From Gluconacetobacter tumulicola (GTDB taxonomy: Bacteria; Pseudomonadota; Alphaproteobacteria; Acetobacterales; Acetobacteraceae), in assembly GCF_014174215.1 (NCBI RefSeq), contig NZ_JABEQL010000015.1, positions 43,918-107,917 of the forward strand: a DNA stretch of 64,000 nucleotides, read 5' to 3'. The notes beneath the pieces are model-generated. The model was not told the origin of the DNA. It saw only the letters and a program-made list of their open reading frames with translations, and ran no database searches. Every line of letters starts with the position of its first letter. Positions within the stretch are counted from its first letter, which is position 1. The translations under genes were made by a program, and so were the position numbers. Shown piece after piece: positions 1-10,693 of this stretch.

Positions 1-302
1 ACGATATGCTGGACGTGTTCGCACAGAGCGTCCGCATCGCCCAGCTCGACGCCCCGCCCAGCGACTGGCTGGCGGCGGTGACCACCCGTCCGGCGGCCTG
101 GATGGGCCACGACCTCACGATCCGCGCGAACGGACCGGCCGACCTGGTGCTGACCGACGCCCGATCCCTCAACGAACTTCTCAGCCGCCCGCAATCCCGG
201 CGCCGCGTGCTGCGCAATGGCGTCATGACCATGCCGACACCCCCGCCCTACGAAAAGATGGACGAACTTCCCGGCATGCATCCCGTTTCGGTCATTTCAT
301 AG
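1..302 (+). CDS. codA: Cytosine deaminase, C-terminal part (gene begins before the window)
   Basis: Only the last roughly 99 codons are present; the frame is open to the left edge and ends at TAG 300-302. The residues resemble the end of amidohydrolase-type cytosine deaminases of Proteobacteria: a TRPAAWMG helix, then G-x-ADLVL-x-DARS, then the ELLSRPQ-x(3)-R-V-L-R-x-G ending. The metal-binding N-terminal barrel lies outside the window, so catalytic residues cannot be checked. Cytosine deaminase converts cytosine to uracil, which fits the uracil-degrading genes downstream. Another amidohydrolase of the same superfamily is possible but less likely given the ARSLNELLSRPQ signature. Confidence 0.7.
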   Translation, partial: DMLDVFAQSVRIAQLDAPPSDWLAAVTTRPAAWMGHDLTIRANGPADLVLTDARSLNELLSRPQSRRRVLRNGVMTMPTPPPYEKMDELPGMHPVSVIS

Positions 303-786
303 AAAGCCGGACCGACGAAGGCCGGCGGCACGGCTCCCTCACGTTATTTGTATCTTTATCGAAACGTTAAACCCCCGCTACCCGCCCCCGAGGCGGGTCG
401 TCTGCGTCCGTGCCGCCCATACCCGGACCCGTCCTCGGGCCCACGCGATTCCCTGGGCCGGATGAACAGAGGAAGCATAACGATTGATATCGTTTCAATA
501 GATACAAAGCATCTCTTCACGTCACGGAGCACGATCCACGCACGCCGGACGACGCAGCACCCGGCGCGTGACCCCATCCCCCCCCTCAGGACCGACCGCC
601 CGCTCCTCCCCCGAACCGGTTCACGACAGGAGTGGATTTCTGTCCATACGATCAGAATCATATTGCGACTTCGAACAGACATGTATACTGTTCGTAATGA
701 ATTCGGATGCGGGATCGACACAAGATTTCACGTCCGCCCGGCCAGGTCAGACGCCAGGCCCGCGATGCTACGATTAGGAGACCTTC
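303..786. promoter_or_regulatory. 484-bp intergenic region with two dyads and a likely promoter
   Basis: I see no convincing gene between the deaminase and the TonB receptor. Two symmetric sites stand out. AACGAT-TGAT-ATCGTT lies at 479-494. CGAACAG-N9-CTGTTCG lies at 672-694 and overlaps a good -10 hexamer TATACT at 684-689, about 100 bases before the receptor start, so it looks like an operator over a core promoter. Neither dyad matches the RutR-type TGACCA-N2-TGGTCA pattern found further downstream, so a different regulator would bind here. The -35 is not clear. A Shine-Dalgarno AGGAG at 776-780 precedes the receptor. Confidence 0.4.
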
Positions 787-3138
787 GTGAGGTTCCATAC
801 ACAGATATTGCTGGTCGGCACGATCCTCGCCTCATGTTCCGGGGGGCATATGGTCTGGGCCGCGACAGCCGGACACCATTCCACCCCCCAGGCAAACGCC
901 ACCAAGAAAAGCCTGGCACCGGCCAGGGCGACCGCGCCTGCGGCCCGCAAGCCGGTCGCGGTCCAGTCCGACCCCGAAGCCATCACGGTGCAGGGCAGCC
1001 AGGCCGCCCGCGATGGCGGCGGCGGCATGATGCGGATGGAAACCGCCGCCCACGCGGTGCAGAGCGTCGGCCGCCAATATATCGAGATGCGCAGCCCGAC
1101 TTCCACGGGCCTGGACCTGGTGCAGAACCTCCCCAGCGTCAGCGTCGCGATGCCCGACACAAGCGGCTTCAAGGGCGGCGCGATCTATATGCGCGGCCTG
1201 AACGATTCCGATATGGCGCTGCTGCTCGACGGCGCGCCGGACTCGCTCGCCGCCTACCTGCAGCAGAATGTCGATCCCGAAAACATCGAAAGCGTCAACA
1301 TCACGCCAGGCAGTTCGCCGGTCGACGCACCGGCCTCCAACGCCGCCGCCGGCACGCTGGAGGAACGCACCATCACGCCCAGCCAGAAAATGGGCGGCAT
1401 GGTCGATTTCTCATACGGCACGAACAATCTGTCGCGTGAATTCATCCGCCTGGAATCCGGCCAGATCGGCAATTCGGGTGTCCGGGCCTATATTTCCTTC
1501 TCCAACGCCCATGCGCGGCAATGGATGGGCGCCGGAACCAACGAACGCAAGCATGTCGATGTCGGTATCCAGAAGGACTTCGCCAACGGCTCGTATCTCA
1601 AATTCTTCGGCTCATGGCACAATTCGCTGTTCACGATCGACGCCTATCCGACCGAAAGCCAGTTCTTCGCCTACAAGCATACGGGGCAGGGCTATAACCG
1701 CACCAATGTCTGGGACCCGACATCGCCGACCGCCGGAAATTACTGGAAATCCAACCTCGATTCCTGGAACCAGTTCTTCCTGACCGCGCCGATGCATTTC
1801 GTCGTGAACCGCTCGCTCGATTTCGACCTCACGCCCTATTTCACCACCGGGTTCGGCTGGGACGGGTCCACGGGGGGCACCGTCGGCACGTTCGGCGCAT
1901 GCACGGGCGGATGTTTCTACGGCAATGGCACCCAGGCATCCGCCGGCCAGCAGCTCAGCACCTACTGGTCGCAGGGCTGGTCCCCGGATGTCGGCCTGAC
2001 CGCCAAGGTGAACTACCGGATCGACCGTCACAACCAGCTGACATTCGGCTACTGGTACGAAAACAACGCCATCGATTACGCCTTCCCCTACCAGGCCACC
2101 ATGCCGGACGGCCGCAATCCGACATCCAACAACAGCGCCTACAAGCTCTATACCGCCGACGGCGTGCGGACGACTTTCCAATATAATGCCGGCTACGAAC
2201 TGAATTCCTTCTTCATCGAGGACACGGCCAAATATCTCGACGACCGCCTGGTCATCAATGGCGGCTTCAAATATGTAATGTCGAATTACTGGGACCGCGC
2301 ATCCGGCCTCAGCACCTATACGATCGGCGCCAACAGCACGGCCCCGCTGCCGCACCTGTCGATCAGCTATCGCTTCAACGAACATCACCAGATCTATATC
2401 AACGCGGAAGGCGATTTCCGCCAGCCATCGCCTTCGGCCCTGTCGAACGCGACCACGATGCCAAAGAACCAGTATTCGATCACCGAACAGATCGGCTACC
2501 GCTACAACAATAAATGGTTCCTGTTCGATATCGCCGCCTTCAACGCCAGCATCACCAACCGCCTCCTCAGCATCTATCTGCCCAACACGGCCTACGCGAC
2601 CGCCAATGCGGGCAACCAGACGATCCGTGGTTTCGACGCCATGATCGCAGGGCGCGAATTCCACCATTTCAGCCCGTACGCGTCCGTCGAATATCTCCAC
2701 GGCACGTTCGACAGCAACATCCCGTACGGCGACACCTACCTGCCGACGAAAGGCAAGCAATCGATCCTGACGCCCCGGGTGATGGCGAATTTCGGCCTGA
2801 CCTATAACAGCAGCGGTTTCTTCGGCAATTTCAGCCTGCATTATACCGGCCCGCAATCGGTCACCCTGGTCGACGACCAGCGGATGCCCGGCTTCGTCAC
2901 CAACACCCTCGCCGTCGGCTATCATTTCAAACCCTTCATGTTCCTTAAATCGCCGACATTCCGGCTGAATTTCTCGAACATCACCGGCTCGATCATCCGG
3001 GTGGGCACCACCGGACCGGCCAACAATTACCGCCCCGTCACGCTTCTGGACGGGTCCACCCTGGCCGCCGGCAGCGGCGCGCAGTTCTACGTCCTGCCGC
3101 GTTTCTCGATGACGGGCACCATCTCGACCTCTTTCTGA
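787..3138 (+). CDS. TonB-dependent outer-membrane receptor
   Basis: This 783-residue protein starts at GTG 787, seven bases after AGGAG. It has a hydrophobic signal peptide ending near residue 26 (VWAA), a TonB-box-like EAITVQG near residue 63, a plug domain over about residues 75-195, then a 22-strand-type barrel rich in aromatic turns and ending in Phe, as expected for BamA-dependent insertion. The family imports iron chelates, vitamin B12, sugars or nucleobases with energy from TonB-ExbBD. There is no STN domain and no sigma/anti-sigma pair beside it. Its position between a cytosine deaminase and a RutR-like repressor suggests a pyrimidine or nucleoside ligand, which is inference; a siderophore receptor remains possible. 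Confidence 0.85.
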   Translation: MRFHTQILLVGTILASCSGGHMVWAATAGHHSTPQANATKKSLAPARATAPAARKPVAVQSDPEAITVQGSQAARDGGGGMMRMETAAHAVQSVGRQYIEMRSPTSTGLDLVQNLPSVSVAMPDTSGFKGGAIYMRGLNDSDMALLLDGAPDSLAAYLQQNVDPENIESVNITPGSSPVDAPASNAAAGTLEERTITPSQKMGGMVDFSYGTNNLSREFIRLESGQIGNSGVRAYISFSNAHARQWMGAGTNERKHVDVGIQKDFANGSYLKFFGSWHNSLFTIDAYPTESQFFAYKHTGQGYNRTNVWDPTSPTAGNYWKSNLDSWNQFFLTAPMHFVVNRSLDFDLTPYFTTGFGWDGSTGGTVGTFGACTGGCFYGNGTQASAGQQLSTYWSQGWSPDVGLTAKVNYRIDRHNQLTFGYWYENNAIDYAFPYQATMPDGRNPTSNNSAYKLYTADGVRTTFQYNAGYELNSFFIEDTAKYLDDRLVINGGFKYVMSNYWDRASGLSTYTIGANSTAPLPHLSISYRFNEHHQIYINAEGDFRQPSPSALSNATTMPKNQYSITEQIGYRYNNKWFLFDIAAFNASITNRLLSIYLPNTAYATANAGNQTIRGFDAMIAGREFHHFSPYASVEYLHGTFDSNIPYGDTYLPTKGKQSILTPRVMANFGLTYNSSGFFGNFSLHYTGPQSVTLVDDQRMPGFVTNTLAVGYHFKPFMFLKSPTFRLNFSNITGSIIRVGTTGPANNYRPVTLLDGSTLAAGSGAQFYVLPRFSMTGTISTSF

Positions 3139-3170
3139 CCGCGCCCGCCGTCAAGGCGCTTCGATCCCGG

Positions 3171-3208
3171 AAAGCCGGATGCGTGGCAAACGCATCCGGC
3201 TTTCCTTT
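3171..3208 (+). terminator. Rho-independent terminator after the TonB receptor
   Basis: A perfect 13-bp stem (AAAGCCGGATGCG, 3171-3183, with its complement at 3191-3203) encloses a 7-base loop and runs into TTTCCTTTAT. It begins 33 bases after the receptor stop and isolates that gene from the regulator downstream. Confidence 0.8.
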
Positions 3209-3348
3209 ATCCTGGCAAGCACGGCCCTGAACCTCCGGCCAGACATACATTGCGGTTCCGGACGGAAAAAACCGGGTACAACCGAGCAGGGTTGCCGAAC
3301 AGCGTGCCGTCTGTCACAAAACTCGGACCACATGCAGGCAGGTGAGGT

Positions 3349-4101
3349 GTGAGCCCAGACCGAAACGCGAGAACACCGCGACAGAACAAGGATAACAAGG
3401 ATTCGGAACGCGTGGGCGTGCGCCGGCGCAATATCGTGCCGCAGATTCTCGACGCCGCCGAACAGATCTTCGCCGCACGCGGCCTGACCGGCACCCGGGT
3501 CGAGGACATCGCCCGCATCTGCGACATCCCCAAGGCCAACATCCTGTATTATTTTGGCACCAAGGAAGACCTCTATCGCGCGACCCTGTTCCGGGTCCTC
3601 GAACTCTGGCTGGCCGATGCCGATGACTGGCTGCTGGCGGACAAGGCACCCCTGGACGCCATCGAAGGGTATGTGCGGGCCAAGATCGGGTTTTCGGCCT
3701 CCCGCCCCGACGCCTCGTCCCTGTTCTCGCAGGAATTGCTGTCAGGCGCGCAGGTCATCCGGCCATTCCTGGAAAACGAACTGCGCACCCATGTCGACCG
3801 GCGCGCCGAAATCTTCCTCGGCTGGCAGCGCGCCGGCCTGATGGTGGCAATCGATCCCCGCCATTTCCTGGTCCTGCTCTGGTCGATGACTCAGGCCTAT
3901 GCCGACATGCGCGTCCAGTTCCAGGCCGTGCTCGGCAAGGCTCATCTGGCGCGCCCGCAATATGAAACGGGCGTCCGCACGGTCATGACAATGGTCTCTC
4001 CCCTGTTCCCCCGCCCATCGGCAAACGGCACGGACGAGACACCGCCACCACGGAAATCCCGGCGAACCGCAAAAGACCCCGCGACCGTCGCGGCGCCCTG
4101 A
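3349..4101 (+). CDS. rutR: TetR-family regulator, RutR-like (pyrimidine-responsive)
   Basis: The 250-residue protein has a TetR helix-turn-helix around residues 30-75 (ILDAAEQIFAARG, then TRVEDIA and KANILYYFGTKEDLY). Its C-terminal ligand domain parallels E. coli RutR closely: the SxLF-x-E-LLSGA segment, IDPRHFL and WSMTQAYADM correspond to RutR positions, as far as I recall that sequence. RutR binds uracil or thymine and releases TTGACCA-N2-TGGTCAA operators. Two such sites occur in this window, upstream of preT and of the dihydropyrimidinase, supporting the assignment. The GTG 3349 start has AGGTGAGG immediately upstream with very short spacing, so a slightly later start is possible. The C-terminus carries a basic, Pro-rich extension of about 35 residues. 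Confidence 0.8.
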   Translation: MSPDRNARTPRQNKDNKDSERVGVRRRNIVPQILDAAEQIFAARGLTGTRVEDIARICDIPKANILYYFGTKEDLYRATLFRVLELWLADADDWLLADKAPLDAIEGYVRAKIGFSASRPDASSLFSQELLSGAQVIRPFLENELRTHVDRRAEIFLGWQRAGLMVAIDPRHFLVLLWSMTQAYADMRVQFQAVLGKAHLARPQYETGVRTVMTMVSPLFPRPSANGTDETPPPRKSRRTAKDPATVAAP

Positions 4102-4127
4102 TGCAGGAAAAATGAGGGAAAGCCCCG

Positions 4128-5021
4128 TTGCATAGTCGCATCCTGCTCTACCTCGACACCGTTGCCCGCTGCGGCTCGATCCGCAAGGCGGGCGAACAGC
4201 TCAACGTCGCGTCGACGGCCATCAACCGCCGCATCCTGGCCCTTGAGGAAGAACTGGGGACGCAGCTCTTCCAGAGACTGCCGCGCAAGCTGGTCCTGAC
4301 GGCGGCCGGCGAGCTTCTCGTCGCCCATGCGCGCGAAACCATGAAGGCCATGACGCATACCCGGCGCCTGATCGAGGAAACGCGCGGGCTGCATCGTGGC
4401 GAACTGACCATCGCCGCGATGGCCGGCCCCACCTCGGCGCTGCTGCCGATGGCGCTGGCCGATCTGCGCCGGACTCACGGCAATGTCCGCGTCCACGTCA
4501 AGATGCTGGGCCTGCACGAACTGATGCGCGCGGTTCACGAGGGCGATGCCGATCTGGGCATCGGTTTCGACCTGCCGCGCGAAACCGGCCTGAACGTCCT
4601 GGCATCGCGCGCCGCCCAACTGGGCGCGGTGATGAGCATCAATCATCCCCTCGCCTACCAGGAATCGGTAGGGCTCAAGGATTGCGACGCGTGGCCGCTG
4701 GTCGTCGGCGACAGCACGATGGCCATCCGCCCGCATCTCGAAGCACTCTATGCCCGCCTCGACGCCACCCTGCTACCGACGATCGAGACGAATTCCATCG
4801 AACTGATGTGCAAGATGGCCATGAGCGACGAGGCGATCACCTTTCTCACGCCGCTGGACATCATCACCGAACTGCACACGCGAAAACTGAAATACCTGCC
4901 GTTCCGCGACACGGGCCTGCGCCCCCAGCACCTGGCGCTGGTCGCCCACGCCCGCAACACCAATCCCCTCGTCCCGCTCCTGGTCGACCGGATCGAATCC
5001 CTGCTGTCCGATCTCGGCTGA
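4128..5021 (+). CDS. LysR-family transcriptional regulator
   Basis: This 297-residue protein starts at TTG 4128, eight bases after TGAGGGA (4113-4119). Residues 1-60 form the winged helix-turn-helix (GSIRKAGEQLNVASTAINRRI, LEEELGTQLF), and residues 90-295 the periplasmic-binding-like effector domain. It begins 26 bases after the TetR gene and probably shares its transcript. It converges on the dihydropyrimidinase gene with only 19 bases between the two stops. A role in pyrimidine or nucleoside metabolism follows from position only; the effector cannot be deduced. Confidence 0.85.
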   Translation: MHSRILLYLDTVARCGSIRKAGEQLNVASTAINRRILALEEELGTQLFQRLPRKLVLTAAGELLVAHARETMKAMTHTRRLIEETRGLHRGELTIAAMAGPTSALLPMALADLRRTHGNVRVHVKMLGLHELMRAVHEGDADLGIGFDLPRETGLNVLASRAAQLGAVMSINHPLAYQESVGLKDCDAWPLVVGDSTMAIRPHLEALYARLDATLLPTIETNSIELMCKMAMSDEAITFLTPLDIITELHTRKLKYLPFRDTGLRPQHLALVAHARNTNPLVPLLVDRIESLLSDLG

Positions 5022-5040
5022 CCTTCAGATCGCCGCTGTG

Positions 5041-6528
<1,488 letters not shown>

Positions 6529-6531
6529 TAT

Positions 6532-7782
6532 TCAGAACGCGGCGTCGGCCCGCAGGATCGCACCCAGCAGCACATTCGCACCCGCCTGGGCATCCGCCTG
6601 GGTGATGCTTTCCTCTTCGTTATGGCTCAGCCCGTCCTTGCACGGCACGAAGATCATGGCGGTGGGGGCAACGCGCGCGACATAGGCCGCATCATGCCCG
6701 GGCCCCGAGACGATCGAACGCGGTGCGAAGCCCGCCTCGCGCGCGGCATCCGCCACCATGGCCACGCAGGCAGGGTCGAAATGCACCGCCGGCGCATCCC
6801 AGATCCGCACGATCTCCACATCCACGCCGCCGGCTTCGGCAATCGCGCGGAAACGCTCCTGGAACGCCGCCTCCATGGCGGCCACCACATGATCCTCAGG
6901 ATGGCGGATATCGACCGTGAAGAACGTCTCGCCCGGCACGACATTGTTGCTGTTGGGATGGTTCTCGATCAGCCCCACGGTGCCGACCGCCGGCGCGTGG
7001 GCGCGTGCCACCTCGGCCAGGGCCGCGATCATGTGGGCGGATGCCAGCAGCGCGTCATGGCGCAGGGGCATGGGGGTGGAGCCCGCATGCGCGTCGCGCC
7101 CGCGCACCGTCACCTCATACCAGCGCATGCCCTGCACGCCCGCCACCGCGCCGATGGTCAGTTCCTCGGCCTCCAGGATCGGCCCCTGTTCGATATGCAG
7201 CTCGAAATAGGCGGTAATCGGATGCTGGCCGCAGATTTCCCCGCCCCGATAGCCGATGGCTTCCAACTCGTCGCCGAAGCGCAGGCCCGCGCGGTCGCGC
7301 TTGTCCAGCACCTCCTGCTCGGTGAAAATCCCGGCAAACACGCCCGAACACATCATCGGCGGGGTGAAGCGCGAGCCCTCTTCGTTGGTCCAGTTGATCA
7401 GCTCGATCGGATGCCGGGTCACATGGCCCGCCTCGCGCAACGCCCGCAGCACCGCCAGGCCACCCAGCACGCCCAGAATGCCGTCGAACTTGCCGCCCGT
7501 GGGCTGGGTGTCCAGATGGCTGCCCATGGTGATGGGCGGCAGGCTGTCATCCAGGCCGGGACGGCGCGCGAACAGATTGCCCATGGAATCGCAGGACACG
7601 GTGCAGCCAAGCTCTTCGCAGGTCTTCACGAACCAGTCGCGCACCTGCCGGTCTTCCGCCGTCAGCGTCAGCCGCTTCACCCCGCCCTTCGGCGTACCGC
7701 CGAAGCGTGCCGTCTCCATCAGGTCGGTCCACAGCGCCTCGCCATCCACACGCAGGTTGCTGCCGCTCGTCTTAAGCCCCAT
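6532..7782 (-). CDS. Zn-dependent N-carbamoyl-amino-acid hydrolase / beta-ureidopropionase (M20 family)
   Basis: This 416-residue enzyme belongs to the allantoate amidohydrolase / N-carbamoyl-L-amino-acid hydrolase branch of peptidase family M20. Seen in order are GSHLDTQP (first metal His and Asp near residue 92), the NWTNEEGSRF metal/catalytic Glu pair, HIEQGP, the RGRDAHAGSTPM dimerisation segment, and SGPGHDA near the C-terminus. In the reductive pathway it removes the carbamoyl group from N-carbamoyl-beta-alanine, releasing CO2 and ammonia. It lies 47 bases downstream of preA and just before the hydA promoter, so it completes the preT-preA-hydA chain. Allantoate as substrate is an alternative but does not fit the neighbours. 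Confidence 0.9.
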   Translation of the reverse strand: MGLKTSGSNLRVDGEALWTDLMETARFGGTPKGGVKRLTLTAEDRQVRDWFVKTCEELGCTVSCDSMGNLFARRPGLDDSLPPITMGSHLDTQPTGGKFDGILGVLGGLAVLRALREAGHVTRHPIELINWTNEEGSRFTPPMMCSGVFAGIFTEQEVLDKRDRAGLRFGDELEAIGYRGGEICGQHPITAYFELHIEQGPILEAEELTIGAVAGVQGMRWYEVTVRGRDAHAGSTPMPLRHDALLASAHMIAALAEVARAHAPAVGTVGLIENHPNSNNVVPGETFFTVDIRHPEDHVVAAMEAAFQERFRAIAEAGGVDVEIVRIWDAPAVHFDPACVAMVADAAREAGFAPRSIVSGPGHDAAYVARVAPTAMIFVPCKDGLSHNEEESITQADAQAGANVLLGAILRADAAF

Positions 7783-7829
7783 GTCGCTCCCTTTCCAAAA
7801 TACCGCCGTGACCGGGGAAGCTGCCGCCG

Positions 7830-9098
7830 TCAGGCAGTGACCCGGCTGGGATTGTTGGGATGGTCCCGCCAGGTCTGCACGCCGTCAACCGGCTGCGGCT
7901 CCATCGTGATGCATCCATCCACCGGGCAGACATGCGCGCAGAGATTGCACCCCACGCATTCCTCGTCGATCACCTCGTACCGCCGGGCCTCGCCGTCCCG
8001 TAGCCGGGCGATCGCCTGGTGCGAGGTATCTTCGCAGGCAATATGGCACAGGCCGCATTTGATGCAGGCATCCTGGTCGATCCGCGCGAGGGTCCGGAAT
8101 TTGAGGTTCAGATCGTTCCAGTGCACGTAACGCGGAATGGCCCGCCCCGTCACATCGCCGATCCCGGCATAGTTCTTGCCGTCCATCCAGCTCGACAGCC
8201 CGTCGATCATGTCCTCGACGATGCGGAAGCCATAATGCATCGCCGCCGTGCAGACCTGCAGCGTCGTCGACCCCATGGCCAGGAATTCCGCCGCGTCGCG
8301 CCAGTTGCTGATCCCGCCGATGCCCGAGATCGGCAGGGCTGACAGCTCCGGATCGCGGGCAATGTCCCCGATCATGCGCAGGGCGATGGGCTTGACGGCG
8401 GGCCCGCAATAGCCGCCATGCGTGCCCTGCCCGCCCACCACCGGCATCGGCGCCATGGCGTCCAGATCGACCCCGATCACCGACTGGATGGTGTTGATCA
8501 GCGACACCGCATCCGCGCCCCCCGCCAGCGCGGCCCGCGCCGGGGCCAGGATGTTGGTGATGTTGGGCGTCAGCTTCACGATCACCGGCATGCGCGTGTA
8601 CTGCTTGCACCAGCGCGTGACCATCTCGACATATTCGGGCACCTGGCCCACCGCCGCGCCCATGTTCCGTTCGGACATGCCATGGGGGCAGCCGAAATTC
8701 AGCTCGATCCCGTCGGCCCCGGTCTCCTCGACGATCGGCAGGATGGACTTCCAACTGTCCTCCCGGCACGGCACCATCAGGCTGACCACCAGGGCACGGT
8801 CCGGAAAATCCCTTTTCACGCTCTTGATTTCAGCGATATTCGTCGCCAGCGGCCGGTCCGAGATCAGCTCGATATTATTCAGCCCCGCCATGCGCCGCCC
8901 CTCATAGGCCAGCGCACCGTAGCGGGAACTGACATTGACCACCGGCGGGTCTTCTCCCAGCGTCTTCCACACGACGCCGCCCCACCCGGCCTGAAAGGCG
9001 CGGCGGACGTTATATTCCTTGTCCGTCGGCGGGGCGGAAGCCAGCCAGAACGGATTCGGCGATGAAATTCCGGCAAAAACCGTGCGCAGATCAGCCAT
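7830..9098 (-). CDS. preA: NAD-dependent dihydropyrimidine dehydrogenase, catalytic subunit
   Basis: PreA (422 residues) reduces uracil and thymine to their 5,6-dihydro forms together with PreT. Residues 1-310 form the FMN-binding dihydroorotate-dehydrogenase-like barrel (NPFWLASAPPTDKE, ELNFGCPHGMSERNMGAAVGQ). Residues 330-400 hold two 4Fe-4S clusters with CIKCGLCHIAC and CVGCNLCAHVCP. The start codon overlaps the preT stop by one base, indicating translational coupling. Length and motif order match bacterial PreA. Confidence 0.95.
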   Translation of the reverse strand: MADLRTVFAGISSPNPFWLASAPPTDKEYNVRRAFQAGWGGVVWKTLGEDPPVVNVSSRYGALAYEGRRMAGLNNIELISDRPLATNIAEIKSVKRDFPDRALVVSLMVPCREDSWKSILPIVEETGADGIELNFGCPHGMSERNMGAAVGQVPEYVEMVTRWCKQYTRMPVIVKLTPNITNILAPARAALAGGADAVSLINTIQSVIGVDLDAMAPMPVVGGQGTHGGYCGPAVKPIALRMIGDIARDPELSALPISGIGGISNWRDAAEFLAMGSTTLQVCTAAMHYGFRIVEDMIDGLSSWMDGKNYAGIGDVTGRAIPRYVHWNDLNLKFRTLARIDQDACIKCGLCHIACEDTSHQAIARLRDGEARRYEVIDEECVGCNLCAHVCPVDGCITMEPQPVDGVQTWRDHPNNPSRVTA

Positions 9099-10477
9099 TA
9101 TCCGTTCTCCTGCTCCACGCCGCGTCCTGGCCCGTCTCCGGCGCGCAACGCCTTGTCAATCGCCTCGGCCGCGTCGCGCCCGTCACGCACGGCGGCCACG
9201 GTCAGGTCTTCGCCCACGATGCAGTCGCCGCCGGCATAAACGCCCGGCATCGAGGTCCGGTACTGCCCATCCACAACAATCCGCCCGCCTTCGACGGCGA
9301 TATGCTCGCCCTCGGCATGCGCGGGCAGGAAAACCTGGCCGATGGCCTTCAGCACCATATCCGCCGCCAGCGTAAAACTATCCTCGGGGTCGTAGACAAC
9401 CCGCCCGTCCGCGCCGGCCCGCCCACGCGCGAAGGCAATCCCCGTCAGCGCCCCATCCTCGGCCAGCAGGCGCTGCGGCGCGGCCCACAGCCGCACGGTC
9501 ACGCCGTTGGTCTGCGCCCATTCGCGCTCCACCGAAGTGGCGGACATATGCTCCCCCCCCCGACGATAGACCAGCGTCACCTCGTCGGCACCCAGGCGCC
9601 TGGCCTGCACCGCCGCATCCACCGCCGTGTTGCCACCGCCGATCACCACGACCCGGCGCCCCACGGGCACGTCCTTCTTGTCGTTCGACCGCACTGTCTC
9701 GATGAACGACACCGCATCCATCACCCCGTCCAGCGTCTCGCCCGCCAGCCCCAGCGCGCGCACGCCCGCCAGTCCCGTCGCCAGGAAAACCGCGTCATAT
9801 TCCGCGCCAAGAGCGGAGACAGTGACATCGCGCCCCACCGTCACCCCGCCCTGGAAGGCAATGCCGCCGATCTCCATCAGGAACGCGACCTCGCGCTGGG
9901 CGAAATCGTCCGCCAGCTTGTAGGCGGCCACGCCATAACTGTTCAGCCCGCCCGGCTGCGCGTGACGATCGAACAGCACCACATCATGCCCGTGCATCGC
10001 CAAGCGATGCGCGCAGGCCAGGCCCGCCGGCCCGGCACCCACCACGGCGACACGCCGCCCCGTCAGCGGCGCGCGGGTAAAGGGCTGGCCGCCATGGTCC
10101 ATCTGCCAGTCGGTCGCGAAACGCTGCAGCGCCCCGATCCGCACCGGCTTGCCCGCCTCCAGGCTGTTATGCACGCAGGCCTGCTCGCACAGGATTTCGG
10201 TCGGGCAGACCCGCGCGCACGACCCGCCCAGAATGTTGGATTCCAGGATCGTGCGGGCCGACCCGGCCAGATTGCCCGTCGCGATGGCCTTGATGAATTT
10301 CGGAATATCGATGCTGGTGGGGCAGGCTTCCATGCACGGCGCGTCGAAGCAGTAGAGGCACCGGTCGGCTTCCAGTGCCGCCTGCGGTGCCGTCAGCGCC
10401 GGATGCGCATCCGCGAAATTCTGTGAAAGCTCCAACGCACTCAGGCGGCCACAGGCGATGTCTGGTGTCGCGTTCAT
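9098..10477 (-). CDS. preT: NAD-dependent dihydropyrimidine dehydrogenase, NADH-oxidising subunit
   Basis: PreT (459 residues from the preferred start) passes electrons from NADH to PreA. The N-terminal quarter is a cysteine-rich Fe-S domain (CLYCFDAPCMEACPTSIDIP, then CARVCPTEILCEQAC). It is followed by two dinucleotide folds of the GltD type: VAVVGAGPAGLACAH for FAD and VVVIGGGNTAVDAA for NAD(H). I choose ATG 10477 because GGAG lies six bases upstream; an in-frame ATG five codons earlier (10492) has no Shine-Dalgarno. It is the first gene of preT-preA-hydrolase, with a RutR-like operator about 70 bases upstream. Confidence 0.95.
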   Translation of the reverse strand: MNATPDIACGRLSALELSQNFADAHPALTAPQAALEADRCLYCFDAPCMEACPTSIDIPKFIKAIATGNLAGSARTILESNILGGSCARVCPTEILCEQACVHNSLEAGKPVRIGALQRFATDWQMDHGGQPFTRAPLTGRRVAVVGAGPAGLACAHRLAMHGHDVVLFDRHAQPGGLNSYGVAAYKLADDFAQREVAFLMEIGGIAFQGGVTVGRDVTVSALGAEYDAVFLATGLAGVRALGLAGETLDGVMDAVSFIETVRSNDKKDVPVGRRVVVIGGGNTAVDAAVQARRLGADEVTLVYRRGGEHMSATSVEREWAQTNGVTVRLWAAPQRLLAEDGALTGIAFARGRAGADGRVVYDPEDSFTLAADMVLKAIGQVFLPAHAEGEHIAVEGGRIVVDGQYRTSMPGVYAGGDCIVGEDLTVAAVRDGRDAAEAIDKALRAGDGPGRGVEQENG

Positions 10478-10546
10478 GGAAGTCTCCGCCATTCAATCCA
10501 TGTCCGGCACGATAAAGCCACTCTGTCCGGCACCGCAACTTTTTTC

Positions 10547-10560
10547 TGACCAAATGTTCA
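10547..10560 (-). promoter_or_regulatory. RutR-like operator upstream of preT
   Basis: TGACCA-AA-TGTTCA matches the RutR dyad TGACCA-N2-TGGTCA with one mismatch. It lies 70 bases upstream of the preT start and just beyond a weak promoter (TTGCGG, 16 bases, TTTATC on the minus strand). A second copy of the motif covers the hydA promoter, so the whole catabolic set is probably controlled by the TetR-family protein at 3349-4101. Confidence 0.55.
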
Positions 10561-10578
10561 AATTCCGGCGTAACTGCC

Positions 10579-10613
10579 TTGCACCCTATGGCGTCACGCC
10601 GAACAATACGTTC
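10579..10613 (+). promoter_or_regulatory. Candidate promoter and dyad for the nucleoside hydrolase operon
   Basis: TTGCAC (10579-10584) and AACAAT (10602-10607) are 17 bases apart and point toward the nucleoside hydrolase gene. A short dyad GAAC-N5-GTTC (10601-10613) overlaps the -10. It does not match the RutR-type sites, so the salvage operon may have a separate regulator. Confidence 0.3.
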
Positions 10614-10693
10614 TAGTGTCATAATGATTCGCCTTCGGCCCGTCGCGCAGCGCGTCCCGGACCCGATGGCGAATCCTTCCAGCGGGAGGGACC

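Noticed and set aside
348..1439. A 363-codon plus-strand open frame overlapping the TonB receptor start
   Set aside because: Arg/Pro/His-rich translation without any domain; the receptor frame has a ribosome site, signal peptide and family motifs.
10601..10613. GAAC-N5-GTTC as a LexA (SOS) box
   Set aside because: The alphaproteobacterial LexA site is a GTTC-N7-GTTC direct repeat and the downstream operon is nucleoside salvage, so an SOS role is unlikely.
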